Origin: Branchiostoma floridae
Taxonomy: Eukaryota; Chordata; Leptocardii; Amphioxiformes; Branchiostomatidae
DNA length: 58,915 nt
Direction: 5' to 3'
Assembly: GCF_000003815.2 (NCBI RefSeq)
Contig: NC_049981.1
Span: 14,897,832-14,956,746 of the forward strand
In this document: piece by piece, positions 39,285 through 50,569 of the stretch
How positions within the stretch are numbered: position 1 is the first letter of the stretch
Layout: each line of letters starts with the position of its first letter
Made by a program: the position numbers and the translations under genes
Notes under the pieces: model-generated
Seen by the model: the letters and a program-made list of their open reading frames with translations, nothing else
Databases searched by the model: none
Told to the model about the DNA's origin: nothing

Positions 39285-39930
39285 TGAATGAAGGACCTTT
39301 ATTGTACATTCATGCCTCGACGGGCTAGGTACAGGTCACTGATAACAGACATAACAGACATATGTAGGGACAACAAGATACAATTTAACTAATTGAAGGT
39401 ACTAAGCTAACATTGTGGTCGACATCTTCTCGCTTCTTTGTACAGGTGTAGATATAGGAACAAATAATGTTTAATATACAGGGTTTATCTAGGCGCATCA
39501 AAAATAGAAATTTATCCGTTACATTAAGATGTTCAAAATATGGAAACTCTTTTCTGATATATTCATAAAGCACAAGCCGTTCCTTATGGTACAATTTACA
39601 GTGTAAAATAAAATGTTGTTCATCTTCTACCTGTTGTAGATCACAAAATTTGCAGACTCTATGCTGCAGAGGAGTGCGGTTGTGCCTTCCAGTTTCGATA
39701 TGTAACTTGTGGCAACTTATCCGGAGTTTAGTTACAGCCACTCTGTGTTGTATGTTGTTAACCATCAGATATTCTTCTTCTTTATAAATAGGCTTGAATA
39801 ATCTATAGGTCCGTAATTTGTTACCGAAAGATTTGTCCCGGTTGTCGTTGTGTATTTCGGCTTTAAATGTTTGAATGTAAATATCCTTTAATCGTTGGCT
39901 GATGGCGTTGGTTAATGGTGATAGGTTACC
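39285..39930 (-). mobile_element. LINE ORF2 C-terminus and 3' UTR (minus)
   Basis: Reading leftward from about 39930, the minus strand encodes NKLRTYRLFKPIYKEEEYL, then LRISCHKLHIETGRHNRTPL. A Cys/His cluster (C-K-F-C, then H-F-I-L-H-C) follows, typical of the C-terminal zinc-knuckle-like end of non-LTR retrotransposon ORF2 proteins. The frame is open from 39765 to the stop at 39385, then the 3' UTR ends in caataaag-type sequence near 39290. The 5' end is truncated. Same family as 19440-20015. Confidence 0.8.
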
Positions 39931-40619
39931 ACGTTCTTATTGAAATGTCAAAAATAGCGGTTTAAGGTTCGAAAAATAAATCAGTTCAATTGTCAGTTTA
40001 ACACACCTGATTGTTTAGGAAACTTTCTCTATTGACGATAGCCAAAAAATGACAACTTATTTTTTTCAACCAGCGTTTTTGATTTTGTGACAGCACTACA
40101 TGTAACTTTTTTCTTCGAAATGACTTACAGTATTGACTACTTCATGTAGGAATAAGAAGACGTGAGGCGGGGCGGGCACCTACCTTTAAAATGTTGTCAT
40201 CTTTTTTTTACATGCACCAGGTAAAATAGATAACGGAGAAAGCATCGAGCAACGTTAACGTTTGTTACAATCATTTTTGTACAATGTTTCGTCAGGTAAG
40301 GTACATATGACAGTCAAAAATCATTTCTTGTTTCTTTAGAACGGCAGGAAAACCGTCACAAAAGCTATCATTTCTAGTCCAAAAAATGGATAATATATCC
40401 ATCTTACTAGAGTTGGTAACGTTTGTTACCGACTTTGTCGGGCGACAGGCATAAACCAATTACACAGCCTCCAAGATCAGTGACAGTAGCAATCTGACAT
40501 TACTAGTCAGAAGGCTTGGTTAGCTGGCTTTACCTGCCAAACAATCATTCTGGGAACTGAATTGTTGCATTTTTGGCTACTTTTTTTAAATTCTTCGTGT
40601 CCTCTTAGGCAACAGCCAT

Positions 40620-40740
40620 TCTTATACCCCTGTCACATCGACGACCTTCCGTCGTACTTCTTGATCGCAGGAAGGTCGGCTGATTTAAGGTCCACAGAGG
40701 GCCGTATTTTGCGCCTGAAAAACCGTCCCTGTCACATCGA
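40620..40740 (+). repeat. Interspersed repeat, 'ggaaggtcgg' family, second copy
   Basis: The segment is bounded by direct ctgtcacatcga repeats (about 40628 and 40730) and contains gatcgcaggaaggtcggctg, which matches the reversed copy at 7560-7710. No coding capacity. Confidence 0.5.
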
Positions 40741-43529
40741 GTGAGGCTCGGACGCTCGCCTAGGAATACATTTTATGATAATGAGCCTCCCGTGACATGA
40801 CGCCACCACATGGACGCGGTAAGACCGTTCCTCACAAACAGGCTCAATGTTGATTAACCAATAAATGCACCGCACGGGCAGAACAAACATGACAACAGGA
40901 AATGAATTGTGTGATAAATCCAGTCCGGATACTACCACAGGAGCCAGAAAGAAAGCCTACATTTGCAAAGAAACAGGAGTCGGGCGAAACTCATCCGACC
41001 GACGGGCGTATGTGCGCCATCCGATTTGCGTCCGATGATCAGTAAGTCATTCTCTACTCGCCCGAAACCTCAAAGCTCTGCGACCTCAAAGATCACGCCA
41101 TGGCGACTAGTCGCTGAACAAGTTTTGGTACACAGCGAGCATCGCTCGCCTCCTAAAAATCGCCTTCGATCGCTAAAAATCGCGAACTGATCGAGAAAAT
41201 GTCGGACGTATTACTGCCGAAAATGTAATTTAGACAAAATGTTCCTTGCAAAAAAAAGCAATAGTTTGATAAATTTTATTGCCTTACTTGTGGAAAAGTA
41301 CAGCGCACGGGCAGAATATAAATGTTTCTTACCACTTAGATTTCGCTGTTAAATGGCTAATTACAATGCAGCTCTTCGGTCATACGAAATGAAATTGTAT
41401 GATAAACCCAGCCAATATACTACCGCAGGAACCACAATGTCAAATGTTTGGCGGTATATCTGTTATCATGCAAAACGTGTCATAAACACTGTTCCTCCAA
41501 TCTTCACTTCATAACCAAACATCTCTAAAATTGGATGCGTGGCTACCAGTAGCTTGTGACCACTTAGATTTGTGAAATTTGCTAATTATCATGCAACTCT
41601 TCAGCTATTGATGATAATGGGCTGAATAAAGCATTCAAGTATCCAAGCTTCCCGCGTAAAAGTTGTCATCGAGAGTTAATCTGTACCTACATTTCCCCGA
41701 GAGGGCTTCAGTTCCATTATTCATTATTACTCCATATGTCATGACATGTGAAACAAAATTGACATTTATTAATATCTACTCTGACGAGCGTCTGTGACGA
41801 GAAACTTTTCCGACCTTTTTTAATGAGTTATTTAGACTGGTAAGTGTTTAACAAGTGGTCTCGTCTATAACAAGTACAAATGTATTGACGTATACTGATG
41901 AAGGTTTTGAAGTTAACAACCGCATATTCTAACATGATAGCAATTTGAGAACGGATATTGTGGGCTCGGCGTCACGTTTTGATGCATTGGCTTCTAAAGA
42001 ACAGTCGTTGAGACAGTAAGCTGAGACAAGATCCCAGAAAAACATATTGGGTTGTTACCAGCCTGGATACACCCTCCGTTGTAACCGCAGGCTCAATCTT
42101 TTTGCTTGCTAACGACTTAGGTTAGGTTGTTAATCCACAGACACTGTGTCCTGAATACAGAAGTCTATCTCAATCTTTTCATTGCACTTTTTTACCTTCT
42201 CGGTCAAGTAAGGTACCCATTTGAATTTACACCTGGGTGGAGTGGGGAAAGTGCTGTTTTGTGGGTTTCTTAATCAATCGGTAACCGCTAGTATAAATAT
42301 TCGTCCAGCTGCGTCATCAAGATCATAAAGTACTAATAAACTGTTCAAAGCAACCCCTAGCTGTAACACTCAGTAGCCATTGAGGGTCAGACACTTTCGT
42401 GCATTTCTGTCATGTATAGCAGACAAATCCAAGGTTCTTACTGACACAACATTTACACAGGTAATCACCAATAAATGCTCCATTTATAATATTTTTATTC
42501 TCATTTTGTTACCACAGCAGCTCGCAATGATTCCACCACCATATCAACATATCATGTTGCTTTTTTTTGCAATGAAAAAGTTTATTGACCCTTCACAGGA
42601 TAGCCTAAGGGCATCTTGTGTGTCAATAAATGCATTTACTAGTAGTGACTTGTGAAGTTGGACCTCCTTTTATTGAATTTATAGATGTTTTTCAGGTCAG
42701 TAAATGTCCGCACATAACCCTCCGCATGATTTGTAAAATGTGTTGCTTTGATAGTGATTGTTGACGTTTGAGGAAAGAAGATATCTAGCTTAATGAACGC
42801 GCATCATACTGTAGTATCTGTGTGATTCCCAATGCTACTATTCGTGAGTGTAAAATACTTTTCTACAGGAAAATATCTTATATTCTGTAGTTTGAAAGGA
42901 AGCTGGTAGCTTTTGATACTATCTTATGCTACAGTAGGATCTGCTTGAAGATTAGGGAACCATCCAACAGAATGATAATAATGGTACAAATTAAATACCT
43001 GAAGACTTGTGTACAATAACAACGCAAATAATAACCAAAGATTTCAATGTAACCATAACAATACAAAACAGAACAAGCAACTAAAGGTAGTCCAATTAAA
43101 AAAAAAAAAACTAAATGATAACCAAAGATTTCAAAATAATCATAACAATACCAATCAGAGAATTCAAAAGTAACATAATTGTGATTCTGGGATCTAGTAG
43201 AATTAATCTTAATTACAACTAGAGTTCCCCTAAGACACACCTTTGCCAAATAAACAAGGTAAAACAGTATGTACTACATTGTATAATGCAGAATGATGTC
43301 TGTAGACATAAATCAGTTCACAAACAACAATTTTACTGATATCATCTGTATTTTTCAGTCATAAACAGTTGAAGATTATCCATTCAGTCAGTTAAACTGG
43401 ATAATAAAGGACAATACCTTATGTATGTTTAAGACTCCAGCACTCTGTTGGGCCTGATAACAAATGCATCTGTGCCACTGGTAATCTGACTTTGTTGTTG
43501 TGTGTAGATTGTTTGCTTTACATTGTTGT
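40741..43529. other. Intergenic, no gene seen
   Basis: AT-rich with a more GC-rich patch near 40960-41190 (cgatcgctaaaaatcgc direct repeats). No recognised coding sequence; longer ORFs lack motifs and splice context. Confidence 0.45.
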
Positions 43530-43812
43530 TGTCTCTTTAACTGCTTGAGTTGGTCAGTTGCTGGTCTCACATGCTTGGGGTTCAATCCCCATCCCAGTAC
43601 ACACATGTACTGCTGCTTTACACCCAGAATGTTTAAATTAAAAGCATGACAGTTGAACACACACCACCACCAGTATGGTAGTAGACTAGCCCACAACTGT
43701 AGTACTTGCTGTGTGGCCCAAGGGCTATAGAAACAGAGATGGGTGCGGCCCCAAACACCGTATGGGGTGGGAAGGAATTTAACTGATAGGCAAAACCCAT
43801 AGGCCTGCCCTC
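43530..43812 (+). mobile_element. tRNA-derived SINE (plus), downstream of ATG12
   Basis: A tRNA-like head contains gagttggtcagttgctgg and a strong B box, ggggttcaatcccc, at 43577-43590. The body follows with gcccaagggctatagaaaca and ggtgcggcccc. It lies past the ATG12 stop codon (44087), in its 3' UTR or just beyond. The unrelated body after the tRNA-like part makes it a SINE, not a tRNA gene. Confidence 0.7.
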
Positions 43813-44086
43813 CTCTGTCAAAATGTAAAAAACTTAGAATATACATATTTTTCACAGAAATGCAGCCACTTTCTCAAACTACTAATTGTTATATGCTATC
43901 ATTAATTGTGCTGCTAATTGTGATGGACAGTCAGGATCTAAGTTTGGTACTGTTGCATCATGTTCAGTAGTACTGTCTACACTACACTTTTTCAGGTGGT
44001 TGACCAAAGAATAATTTAAACTTCTCTATAATAGATTATTTACAACAACAATAAACAGTTCTGATAAATATCAACAAAAGTGTGGA

Positions 44087-46633
44087 TCATCCCCAGGCTT
44101 GAGTCTTGCAGTAGTGAAGTATCAGTTTCCCATCACTGCCAAAACACTACAAGGGCAAGAAAATAGATACAAGTTTACCATTCCTTTTTAACAGACAATA
44201 AGTCGGTTCATGGTTTGAACTGTGCATACCTGAGGTCAAGGGTGAAGGCCCCTAACAGGCAAATGCACAATTAAAACTGTGAAGCTGCTTACTATGTAGA
44301 TTGTATGTGACATTATAATTATAGTGTAAAGGAACAGTAGTGCACAAGTAATATGATATCATAAGATACACATGTGCAATATATAGCTACTAGTACTTCT
44401 ACGATCCTTATTCTAGTCTACGTTTTTCATGTGCATAATGATGATACTGCTAAGTTATGGAACTCCCTCCCACAGGACATTGTAAATACTAGAGACTTAC
44501 ACAAGTTACAGCACTTCAAACGAAAAGTAAATGTCCACATCACCGCTACTCACCAGCGTGATGTATTGTAACATGTTCAGCACAGTTACTAATGATGAGG
44601 TTGTGGACACAGCATAGACTTTTTTTTAAAGAAAGCTACAAACTCATGTTTGTGCAACTTGATATCTTCTGGTATAATCTGTATTTATTAGAAAATAATT
44701 ATTTCTAATTAGATGAAAACAATTATTTTCTAAGTAGTAATAACTACAGATCATTAGAAGATATCAAGTTGCGCAAACATGCGTTTGTAGCTTTCATCAT
44801 TATGCACATAAAAAACATAGCTTCATTGCAGTAATATGTACCAAAGTGCTGTATTTTTTCATAGAAAATAATACTAGGGGCAATAAAACCTAATGACGTC
44901 ATCCATATGGCCCAAAAATCAGATTTTAGAATTCTTTCATGCCCATCTATCAATATTCATTACGGCTCCATTCTTTCTTAATTCATTAATGAGATAACAA
45001 TGGAAGATCAGAATCAGAATAAGCCTAAATACCTTAAGATTGCAGTAAAGTTGTCACTGCAAAAATCATGAACTTTAAACCACTGCAAACTTTTTCAATA
45101 TTCTACGATAGCTTAGTATTCAATGTGGCACTGAGCTCAAAGACAACTACACCACTGCACTTACCTCATATAGATTCTGCATTTCCTGGTCTGGTGATGG
45201 TGCAAATGACTGGTTAACATACAGGAACTGTGGGAGGGAGACAGAGAAGATACCAATATTGACAAATCGTCCAATGGAACTGTTCTGTAGTGAGCATAGT
45301 CCCACTGTTACTGTTACTGTGGCCCTACCTCCTGACCTGACAGCTACATACAGTAATAGTTCAAATCCTAGCTGCTGCTGCTGTCAGTGTTACTCAACTT
45401 GTGCACCACATGTTCAGGCCCCACCCACTAGATGACAATCTCTGAGTCTAAGAAACCTTACAGCAAGCAAGTTTGGATTTGGGTGACACTTTGATTGATT
45501 CAAATGTGATACAAATTCATTTTAGTATGATTTAAATGGCAACAAAACATTTTAAAAAGCTGTTCTTTATCTACTATGTTTGTTGACTGATCAGTGAGAT
45601 CTTTGCTTGCTCAGTGGTCACAGCCTTTTTTTAATGGAAAGGGAGTGTAAGGGTCACAATCCTATAGCATGTGCATTTATTAATAATATATACCTATGTT
45701 TCACTGTGTTCATTGAACAGAATGAACTGTGTTCATTTCAAAATCATGGCACTGTTTATTACTCTCATTACCAACAACAGTTTGAGAGCAGTAAACCCTC
45801 ACCAGTGACTCGTGTGGTTCACACTTGATGTATTTCCTGATGAACTCGATGATCCAGCTGACTTTCTTGGTCGGGTCTACCGCCCACTTCTTCTTCTTCA
45901 TGATAGGGGCGTCGCCTGCACCTTTCAGAAGTACGTCAACTGTACAGTGGGAAAGAAATATCAACGTACACGGTAGGGCGTTTGGATCAAGGCCCAGAAG
46001 TCCTGGGTTTGAGTCCCCTGATATGCTCTGAGTCTGACATTATGCCTGGGGATACAAATTTCCTCACTTCACTCAGGTGAATATGAGTACCTTACTTTGG
46101 TTAGTAGCGTTTCACGGATAGAACGTTACATGGGGGTACAGCCAAACTCAAGCATGTATAAGAATTCAGCACACTTCTTGGAAAGAGTGGGAATCCTTCC
46201 CGGTGTAAGTAGACCAATTTTCATAGATTTTTAAAGATCCGTTATATGTGGATACGTATACAGATTGTACTCTTCAGGGCATGCATGCATATGCAGATGT
46301 CACATTGGACTTGCAAAGTAAAGGGCTCCAATGGGAATTCGATTATAGTGATAATCCTCCTTTTCCTTAAAAATTCTGGCCCGATCTGGACACTTCTTTC
46401 TGTTTCTACATACATGTAAAGTATTCCATATATGCCCCCCTCCCCTACCTCTTTTGAAACTGTGCTGTTTTATGTCGGTTCATCAACAATGTATTCACAA
46501 TCAATCTTTCCATATGGATATGAAGATAAGATATGGAATTCCTACTCTTCTTTTTCTGGTCTGCAGTCTGTGGAAAGGAGCCAACGTCACCAGAAGCCGG
46601 GGAAGCAAGCTCTGTTTTCTCTGTTTCCGCCAT
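44087..46633 (-). CDS. ATG12: Autophagy-related ubiquitin-like protein ATG12 (4 exons, 115 aa)
   Basis: Minus-strand exons are 46546-46633, 45803-45939, 45165-45227 and 44087-44146. All introns are GT-AG and the phases match. The protein starts MAETEKTELASPASGD, then QKKKIDVLLKGAGDAPIMKK, and later YVNQSFAPSPDQE and CFGSDGKLILHYCKTQAWG, a very close match to animal ATG12. ATG12 is a cytosolic ubiquitin-fold protein. ATG7 (E1-like) and ATG10 (E2-like) join its C-terminal glycine to ATG5, and the conjugate promotes lipidation of ATG8/LC3 during autophagosome formation. The terminal AWG needed for conjugation is intact. The start at 46633 is preferred over an in-frame Met at 46654 because of homology and an AAGATGGCGG context. 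Intron 3 holds a nested palindromic element and LINE piece; intron 1 holds a SINE. Confidence 0.97.
44419..44820. mobile_element. Palindromic element split by a LINE fragment (ATG12 intron 3)
   Basis: The inner palindrome has arms 44632-44670 (aaagctacaaactcatgttt...gatatcttct) and about 44758-44795, around the AT-rich centre ctaattagatga. The outer right arm (44795-44820, tcatcattatgcacataaaa) pairs with 44419-44444 (cgtttttcatgtgcataatg), but 44445 to about 44630 interrupts the left arm. Removing that insert restores a continuous inverted repeat. Confidence 0.7.
44446..44571 (+). mobile_element. LINE reverse transcriptase C-terminal remnant
   Basis: The frame reads AKLWNSLPQDIVNTRDLHKL and then FKRKVNVHI before a stop at 44569-44571. 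The WNSLP...I...L..FK pattern is characteristic of the C-termini of CR1/Jockey-type LINE ORF2 proteins. It forms the insert within the palindromic element at 44419-44820. Confidence 0.65.
45972..46150 (+). mobile_element. tRNA-derived SINE (plus), ATG12 intron 1
   Basis: The head ggtagggcgtttggatcaag with a B-box-like gggtttgagtcccc at 46005-46018 is followed by a body containing cctcacttcactcaggtgaa and gttacatgggggtacagcc. It is antisense to ATG12 and differs in sequence from the other SINEs in this window. Confidence 0.6.
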
Positions 46634-47630
46634 CTTGTAGCTGGGCCGTACCACTGATACTGCAGGGGTGTTTTCCGTTAGAACACGGAGTGCTACGTTT
46701 TAAACAAGACGTTCTCTTCATTTTTACTCTCTTTTACAGTATTACGTTATAGATTGTGATTTTATTCTAAACGCCAAGTCTTGTTTGTCAACTGTTACAG
46801 TACAGTTCAGCAACACTGTCTCCATATTTTATGATTTGTATTGTATCTATAAAATGCACATTGAGAGGGCCATAATTTTCATAACTGCATAGTCTTTTCT
46901 CAATATTTCTTCATCATCATGTTATAAAATGCACAATTTGGAACTTATTTTTCTACCGGCAAGTGAAATTTCGGGGTCTCCCATTTTGGTACGAGCTGTC
47001 ATGAAAATGATTTAGTTTTCCTGAAAACCATCAACTAGCTTTGGGAAACATTAGGATGCATTTTAATGTTATATTCATACTGCTCTATTTCGTTGGCTAT
47101 AATATTTTACTAACTTACCTAGATACAGTAATACAGTAGTACATTTTATATTTGGATAAATATTCATATTGTTGTTGTTGTTGTTGTTGTCGTAACATTA
47201 GCGCCATTCGTAACCTTTCAATTTGTTGTTTCTGCTACCGTCCAGGTTCAAGCTTAGCCTCCAATTAGCAGGCTCTCTATGGACTTTTTTGGCACTTTTG
47301 CTGGCCATTTCTTTTTGTACTGGGTCGCTGATTGCTGGCCTCTCTCATAGCCGTCCATGCTGCAGTTCTACTTTACTCCGCCGAGTGACGTCTTTGTACC
47401 GTAGCACCATCTTCGGCATTACTCTGTTAGTACTTTCTGGGGGCAACGAACAATCACTTTCCGCCCATGACATATATCATAAAACTTATTAATGCTTAAC
47501 TTTCGTCCAACAAAAAAGTATACACGGATCAAATTTTCAACGACCACTTCGTACTGTCGCGTTCTTCTAGTTGTTCGACTAGTACTTAAGTTGTCTTAGT
47601 TTGCCAATCGACCGACAACAAACAGACAAC
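46634..47630. promoter_or_regulatory. Divergent intergenic region between ATG12 and DIPK2-like
   Basis: About 1 kb separates the ATG12 start (minus) from the DIPK2-like start (plus), so both promoters should lie here. The ATG12 start codon is embedded in a YY1-like AAGATGGCGG. A (GTT)n microsatellite is at 47168-47190. No TATA box stands out. The 47223-47492 ORF has no recognised product. Confidence 0.45.
47168..47190. repeat. (GTT)n microsatellite
   Basis: Seven or so GTT units in the ATG12/DIPK2-like intergenic region. Confidence 0.9.
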
Positions 47631-49031
47631 ATGTATGTCCGGCCCCACTACCATTCCTGCATTTCTTCATATCCAGTCCCGAGAAGAAAACACAACACGG
47701 CCTATAGACCAGGAACACTTCCTACCATTATGCCTACTTTCTACCGCTGGATTCGCGTTCTACTGGACCTAAGGGCCACAAGGGGGAAGCAATTCCTGTG
47801 GACAGTGCTACTGGCGGTTGTTTTTGTCTACATACTTCAGAGGGCACCTATTAGGACGACAAATGGCGTCGACATCTCGTGGGCCGAGAGGGAGAAATGC
47901 CCGGCGTGTGTTGGGGACACCTGTGAACTCCTACATCGGGGCAACTTCGTGAAAGCAGAGTCCGACAGGTATCTAAAGAAAGGTATCGTCTCCACGGGAA
48001 TGGTTGGTGGCATTATGGTGGTTGCGAAAACCCTGAACAAGGAGCAAGCGTGGCAGAGGTATGAAAAGTTTATTTGCCGTTCGTCGCCTCGTCCTCAGGT
48101 GTGTAACGCTTCGTCTTTCATCCTGGAGACCGTGTTGGTGACCGACGCGGCGTTAACACTCACCTGGCTACGGGAGGCGTGGAGAATCACACAAGAGCAA
48201 AAGACAGCGCTATCACATTGTGGATCAGCTAGGTTTGTACAAGAGCTTAAACAACTGTATATCGAAAATGGAAGTAGAAGCGCGACCAAACTGAGACGTG
48301 CGTATCTCTCTACCTCGCTTCACCTCAACGAGGAGTCTGTATTACTCAGATATTTCACCACAAAGTCTACAACGCCTTGGCCATTTCCAAAGTTTTATGG
48401 AGCTTGCGGGAGAGTGATCGTGGTGGAACATGCAGGGAGGACGTTAGACGCCTTCCTGGACTCTCCTTGGAATGTTCGAGCCGACATTGCAGTGCAGTTG
48501 TTACAACTAGTGGATACGCTTCGCGAAAGAGACCCTGACTGGATTTTGTTGTTAACGGACATATCTTTCGAAAACTTTGCAGTCGATAGCCGCGGACAGC
48601 TTCGGTTGATCGACTTCGATGACGTCATGGTCTTCGATCGGCGAACCGCGGTTGGGAGTCATCAAGAAAAGGTGATATGTAACGAGGAGTGTTACATGGA
48701 CTGGCAGAAGAAGATAACCAGCGACCAGGACCATTGTAAAGACTTTCATAGGTACACTCAAATGATGTATGCCAGTATTTGTGCCAGACTTTTGTCCAAC
48801 CTGTTAGAACATCCAGATCGACACGACTGGGGGGATGAAGGTGACTTCAAAGTTAAAGAGGAGATCCCTGGTAAAGGCCTTCTACACGACCCTCCTGTCG
48901 ATATTAGGGGACCGCTAGAGGGCGCACTTGGACAGTGTGTTGAGGAGACTCATCCTGGAGGTCGACTGGACGCAGTCTTGACGCTAAAGCAAACATTGGA
49001 AATGACTCATGGCATTAAAGATATGTTGTGA
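47631..49031 (+). CDS. DIPK2-family divergent protein kinase-like, secretory pathway (466 aa, one coding exon)
   Basis: The start ATG at 47631 gives 466 residues; the frame is open slightly further 5' but without an ATG. A short basic N-terminus precedes a hydrophobic signal-anchor (about 55-71, FLWTVLLAVVFVYILQ). A CPACVGDTC cluster (90-98) and many cysteines suggest a lumenal, disulfide-bonded protein. Kinase-like landmarks are K133 in VVAKTL, the catalytic-loop-like TDISFENFAV (D310, N315) and LIDFD in place of DFG (328-330). WPFPKFYGACGR and GLLHDPP are typical of the DIPK2A/B (C3orf58/CXorf36) group. N-glycosylation sequons occur at about N159 and N213. Human DIPK2A is a Golgi/secreted protein with reported pro-survival and autophagosome-fusion roles. 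Which paralogue this represents cannot be settled. The intronless coding region could reflect ancestral structure or retroposition. Confidence 0.88.
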   Translation: MYVRPHYHSCISSYPVPRRKHNTAYRPGTLPTIMPTFYRWIRVLLDLRATRGKQFLWTVLLAVVFVYILQRAPIRTTNGVDISWAEREKCPACVGDTCELLHRGNFVKAESDRYLKKGIVSTGMVGGIMVVAKTLNKEQAWQRYEKFICRSSPRPQVCNASSFILETVLVTDAALTLTWLREAWRITQEQKTALSHCGSARFVQELKQLYIENGSRSATKLRRAYLSTSLHLNEESVLLRYFTTKSTTPWPFPKFYGACGRVIVVEHAGRTLDAFLDSPWNVRADIAVQLLQLVDTLRERDPDWILLLTDISFENFAVDSRGQLRLIDFDDVMVFDRRTAVGSHQEKVICNEECYMDWQKKITSDQDHCKDFHRYTQMMYASICARLLSNLLEHPDRHDWGDEGDFKVKEEIPGKGLLHDPPVDIRGPLEGALGQCVEETHPGGRLDAVLTLKQTLEMTHGIKDML

Positions 49032-49770
49032 ATATATTGTGGGGGTACTTGGACCGTGTGTTGAGGACACCAGGATCTCTCACTGAACAAAGGATTCGTT
49101 CTAAAGCTAACTTTGCCCGAAAATGACTTGTAGTGTCACTTATGACATCTATATCTGTGACGAAGTTTGATATTTTCATTCAACACAAGTAAATACTCAC
49201 ATCAAGCTTTCATGCTCTAACATAGATCTGTTGTACTAGTATGTTGTGCTTGAACTAGTAACGGAAACATATGCATGTTGTTTCATTGTGATTTCTGAGC
49301 TCTTCTGCCATCAACAACATAGCAAACACTCCGAATGTATCTTACTTTAAATATATTCTTTACTCATTATTTTCTTACCACACGATATGATTCTTTTAAG
49401 GATTCATTTTTAAAACGCGACAGGTTATGTATCATAGGTCATAGATTTGTGTTCAATGGCCTAACGATATACAATGTAGTGGATCCCGTACGTGGACCCG
49501 TGGTTGGTTGTAGTCATTTACTTGTTATGCCTTGATATAACGTTACAAGCTGTATCTAGAAGTAATTGCACATCAGGGAATGAACATACGAATAAAGTTT
49601 ATCATGATCAGTATTATTATACGTGTACTTTTAAGTTTATAATGGTGGGATCAAGGAAGTTATGGTGGGATGCAATAACTGATCATGATGGCAGGAAAGC
49701 TTGGCCTGTTCTTTTTTTGTTTTTGTTTTTTCAACCCTATTTTACAAACAGTCTGACTGACTGAGATTTT
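49032..49770. other. 3' UTR of DIPK2-like gene and intergenic sequence
   Basis: AT-rich with no coding sequence recognised. An aataaa lies at about 49591, inside gaataaagtttatc, and could serve as a distant polyadenylation signal. The GGTGGGAT duplication (atggtgggat twice, about 49641-49671) is the only repeat noted. Confidence 0.45.
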
Positions 49771-49887
49771 TATACGACGGGAAAGGAAAATATGGAAAGG
49801 AAAAATGCCGGACTGAGAGGAATATATACCGGGGGGTGGGGGTGTCTTGTACCGGCCCGAGTGCATATTTTCCTTTCCCGTCGTATT
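49771..49887. repeat. Inverted repeat with TACGACGGGAAAGGAAAATAT arms
   Basis: The left arm 49771-49793 and right arm 49865-49887 are near-perfect reverse complements of about 22 bp around a loop containing a G-run and ccggggggtggggg. Probably a small foldback element, directly adjacent to the TIR element at 49901. Confidence 0.8.
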
Positions 49888-49891
49888 CCCG

Positions 49892-50200
49892 GATAGAAAT
49901 TAGTCTCTACCAGACTCCGGATCGCTGGAAAATCGTAGAAATGNNNNNNNNNNNNNNNNNNNNNNNNNNNNNNNNNNNNNNNNNNNNNNNNNNNNNNNNN
50001 NNNNNNNNNNNNNNNNNNNNNNNNNNNNNNNNNNNNNNNNNNNCTATAAATGAGAGATAAGAAAATCTGGCATCCGCGATCCCACGAACGCGTGCTGTTC
50101 CCTGGCCGGTTATATTCCTCTGGCCGGCTTACTCCTCTGATTTGTTCCATTTCTACGATTTTTCCAGCGATCCGGAGTCTGGTAGAGACTAGATAGAAAT
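49892..50200. mobile_element. TIR DNA transposon (non-autonomous) with 9-bp target duplication
   Basis: The left terminal repeat, tagtctctaccagactccgg (49901-49943), is the complement of 50148-50191. Both ends are flanked by gatagaaat (49892-49900 and 50192-50200), a perfect 9-bp direct repeat expected of target-site duplication. The N-gap 49944-50043 is inside the element. It sits about 370 bp upstream of the TBC1D7 start codon. TIR length and a 9-bp duplication fit Mutator-like or, if 8 bp is counted, hAT-like insertion. Confidence 0.8.
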
Positions 50201-50569
50201 CGCGCACACACACACCACCACCAAAAAAAAAAAAAAAAAAAAAACTTTCCCCAAGGCCCTAGAGACGCCGGTGAAGGGGGCTATGCAATTCGTATAAAGG
50301 ACCGAAAATAAGCTAAAAACGGCCGCTTTCGGTCCAATATTCGGTAATTTTGATGATCAAACTTTGGGGTATCTCTCTCTGGTGTCAAGACTCAAGATTG
50401 CTTATAGTGGGAGAATTTTACCCCTTTTTGTAAAATGGTAGAGTCTAATATCCCATCAGCCTTTGTAATCCAACATGGCAGCGCCCATGAATTATTTTGG
50501 TCGGAAAGGAAAACATCGGTGATTTTCAGCGATTTTCAATCCAAATCCAACCTTGCTACGTATGACACG

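Noticed and set aside
43540-43600. Possible tRNA gene with GGTTCAATCCCC
   Set aside because: No matching acceptor arm and the downstream SINE body is evident.
43388-43855. Minus-strand 155-codon ORF
   Set aside because: It runs antisense through a tRNA-derived SINE and is not conserved coding sequence.
47601-47630. Ten extra N-terminal codons before the DIPK2-like ATG
   Set aside because: The frame begins with TTG there; the first ATG is at 47631.
50435-50569. Upstream in-frame start for TBC1D7
   Set aside because: The added 45 residues do not resemble TBC1D7, whereas [10 protein letters not shown] at 50570 aligns with the family start.
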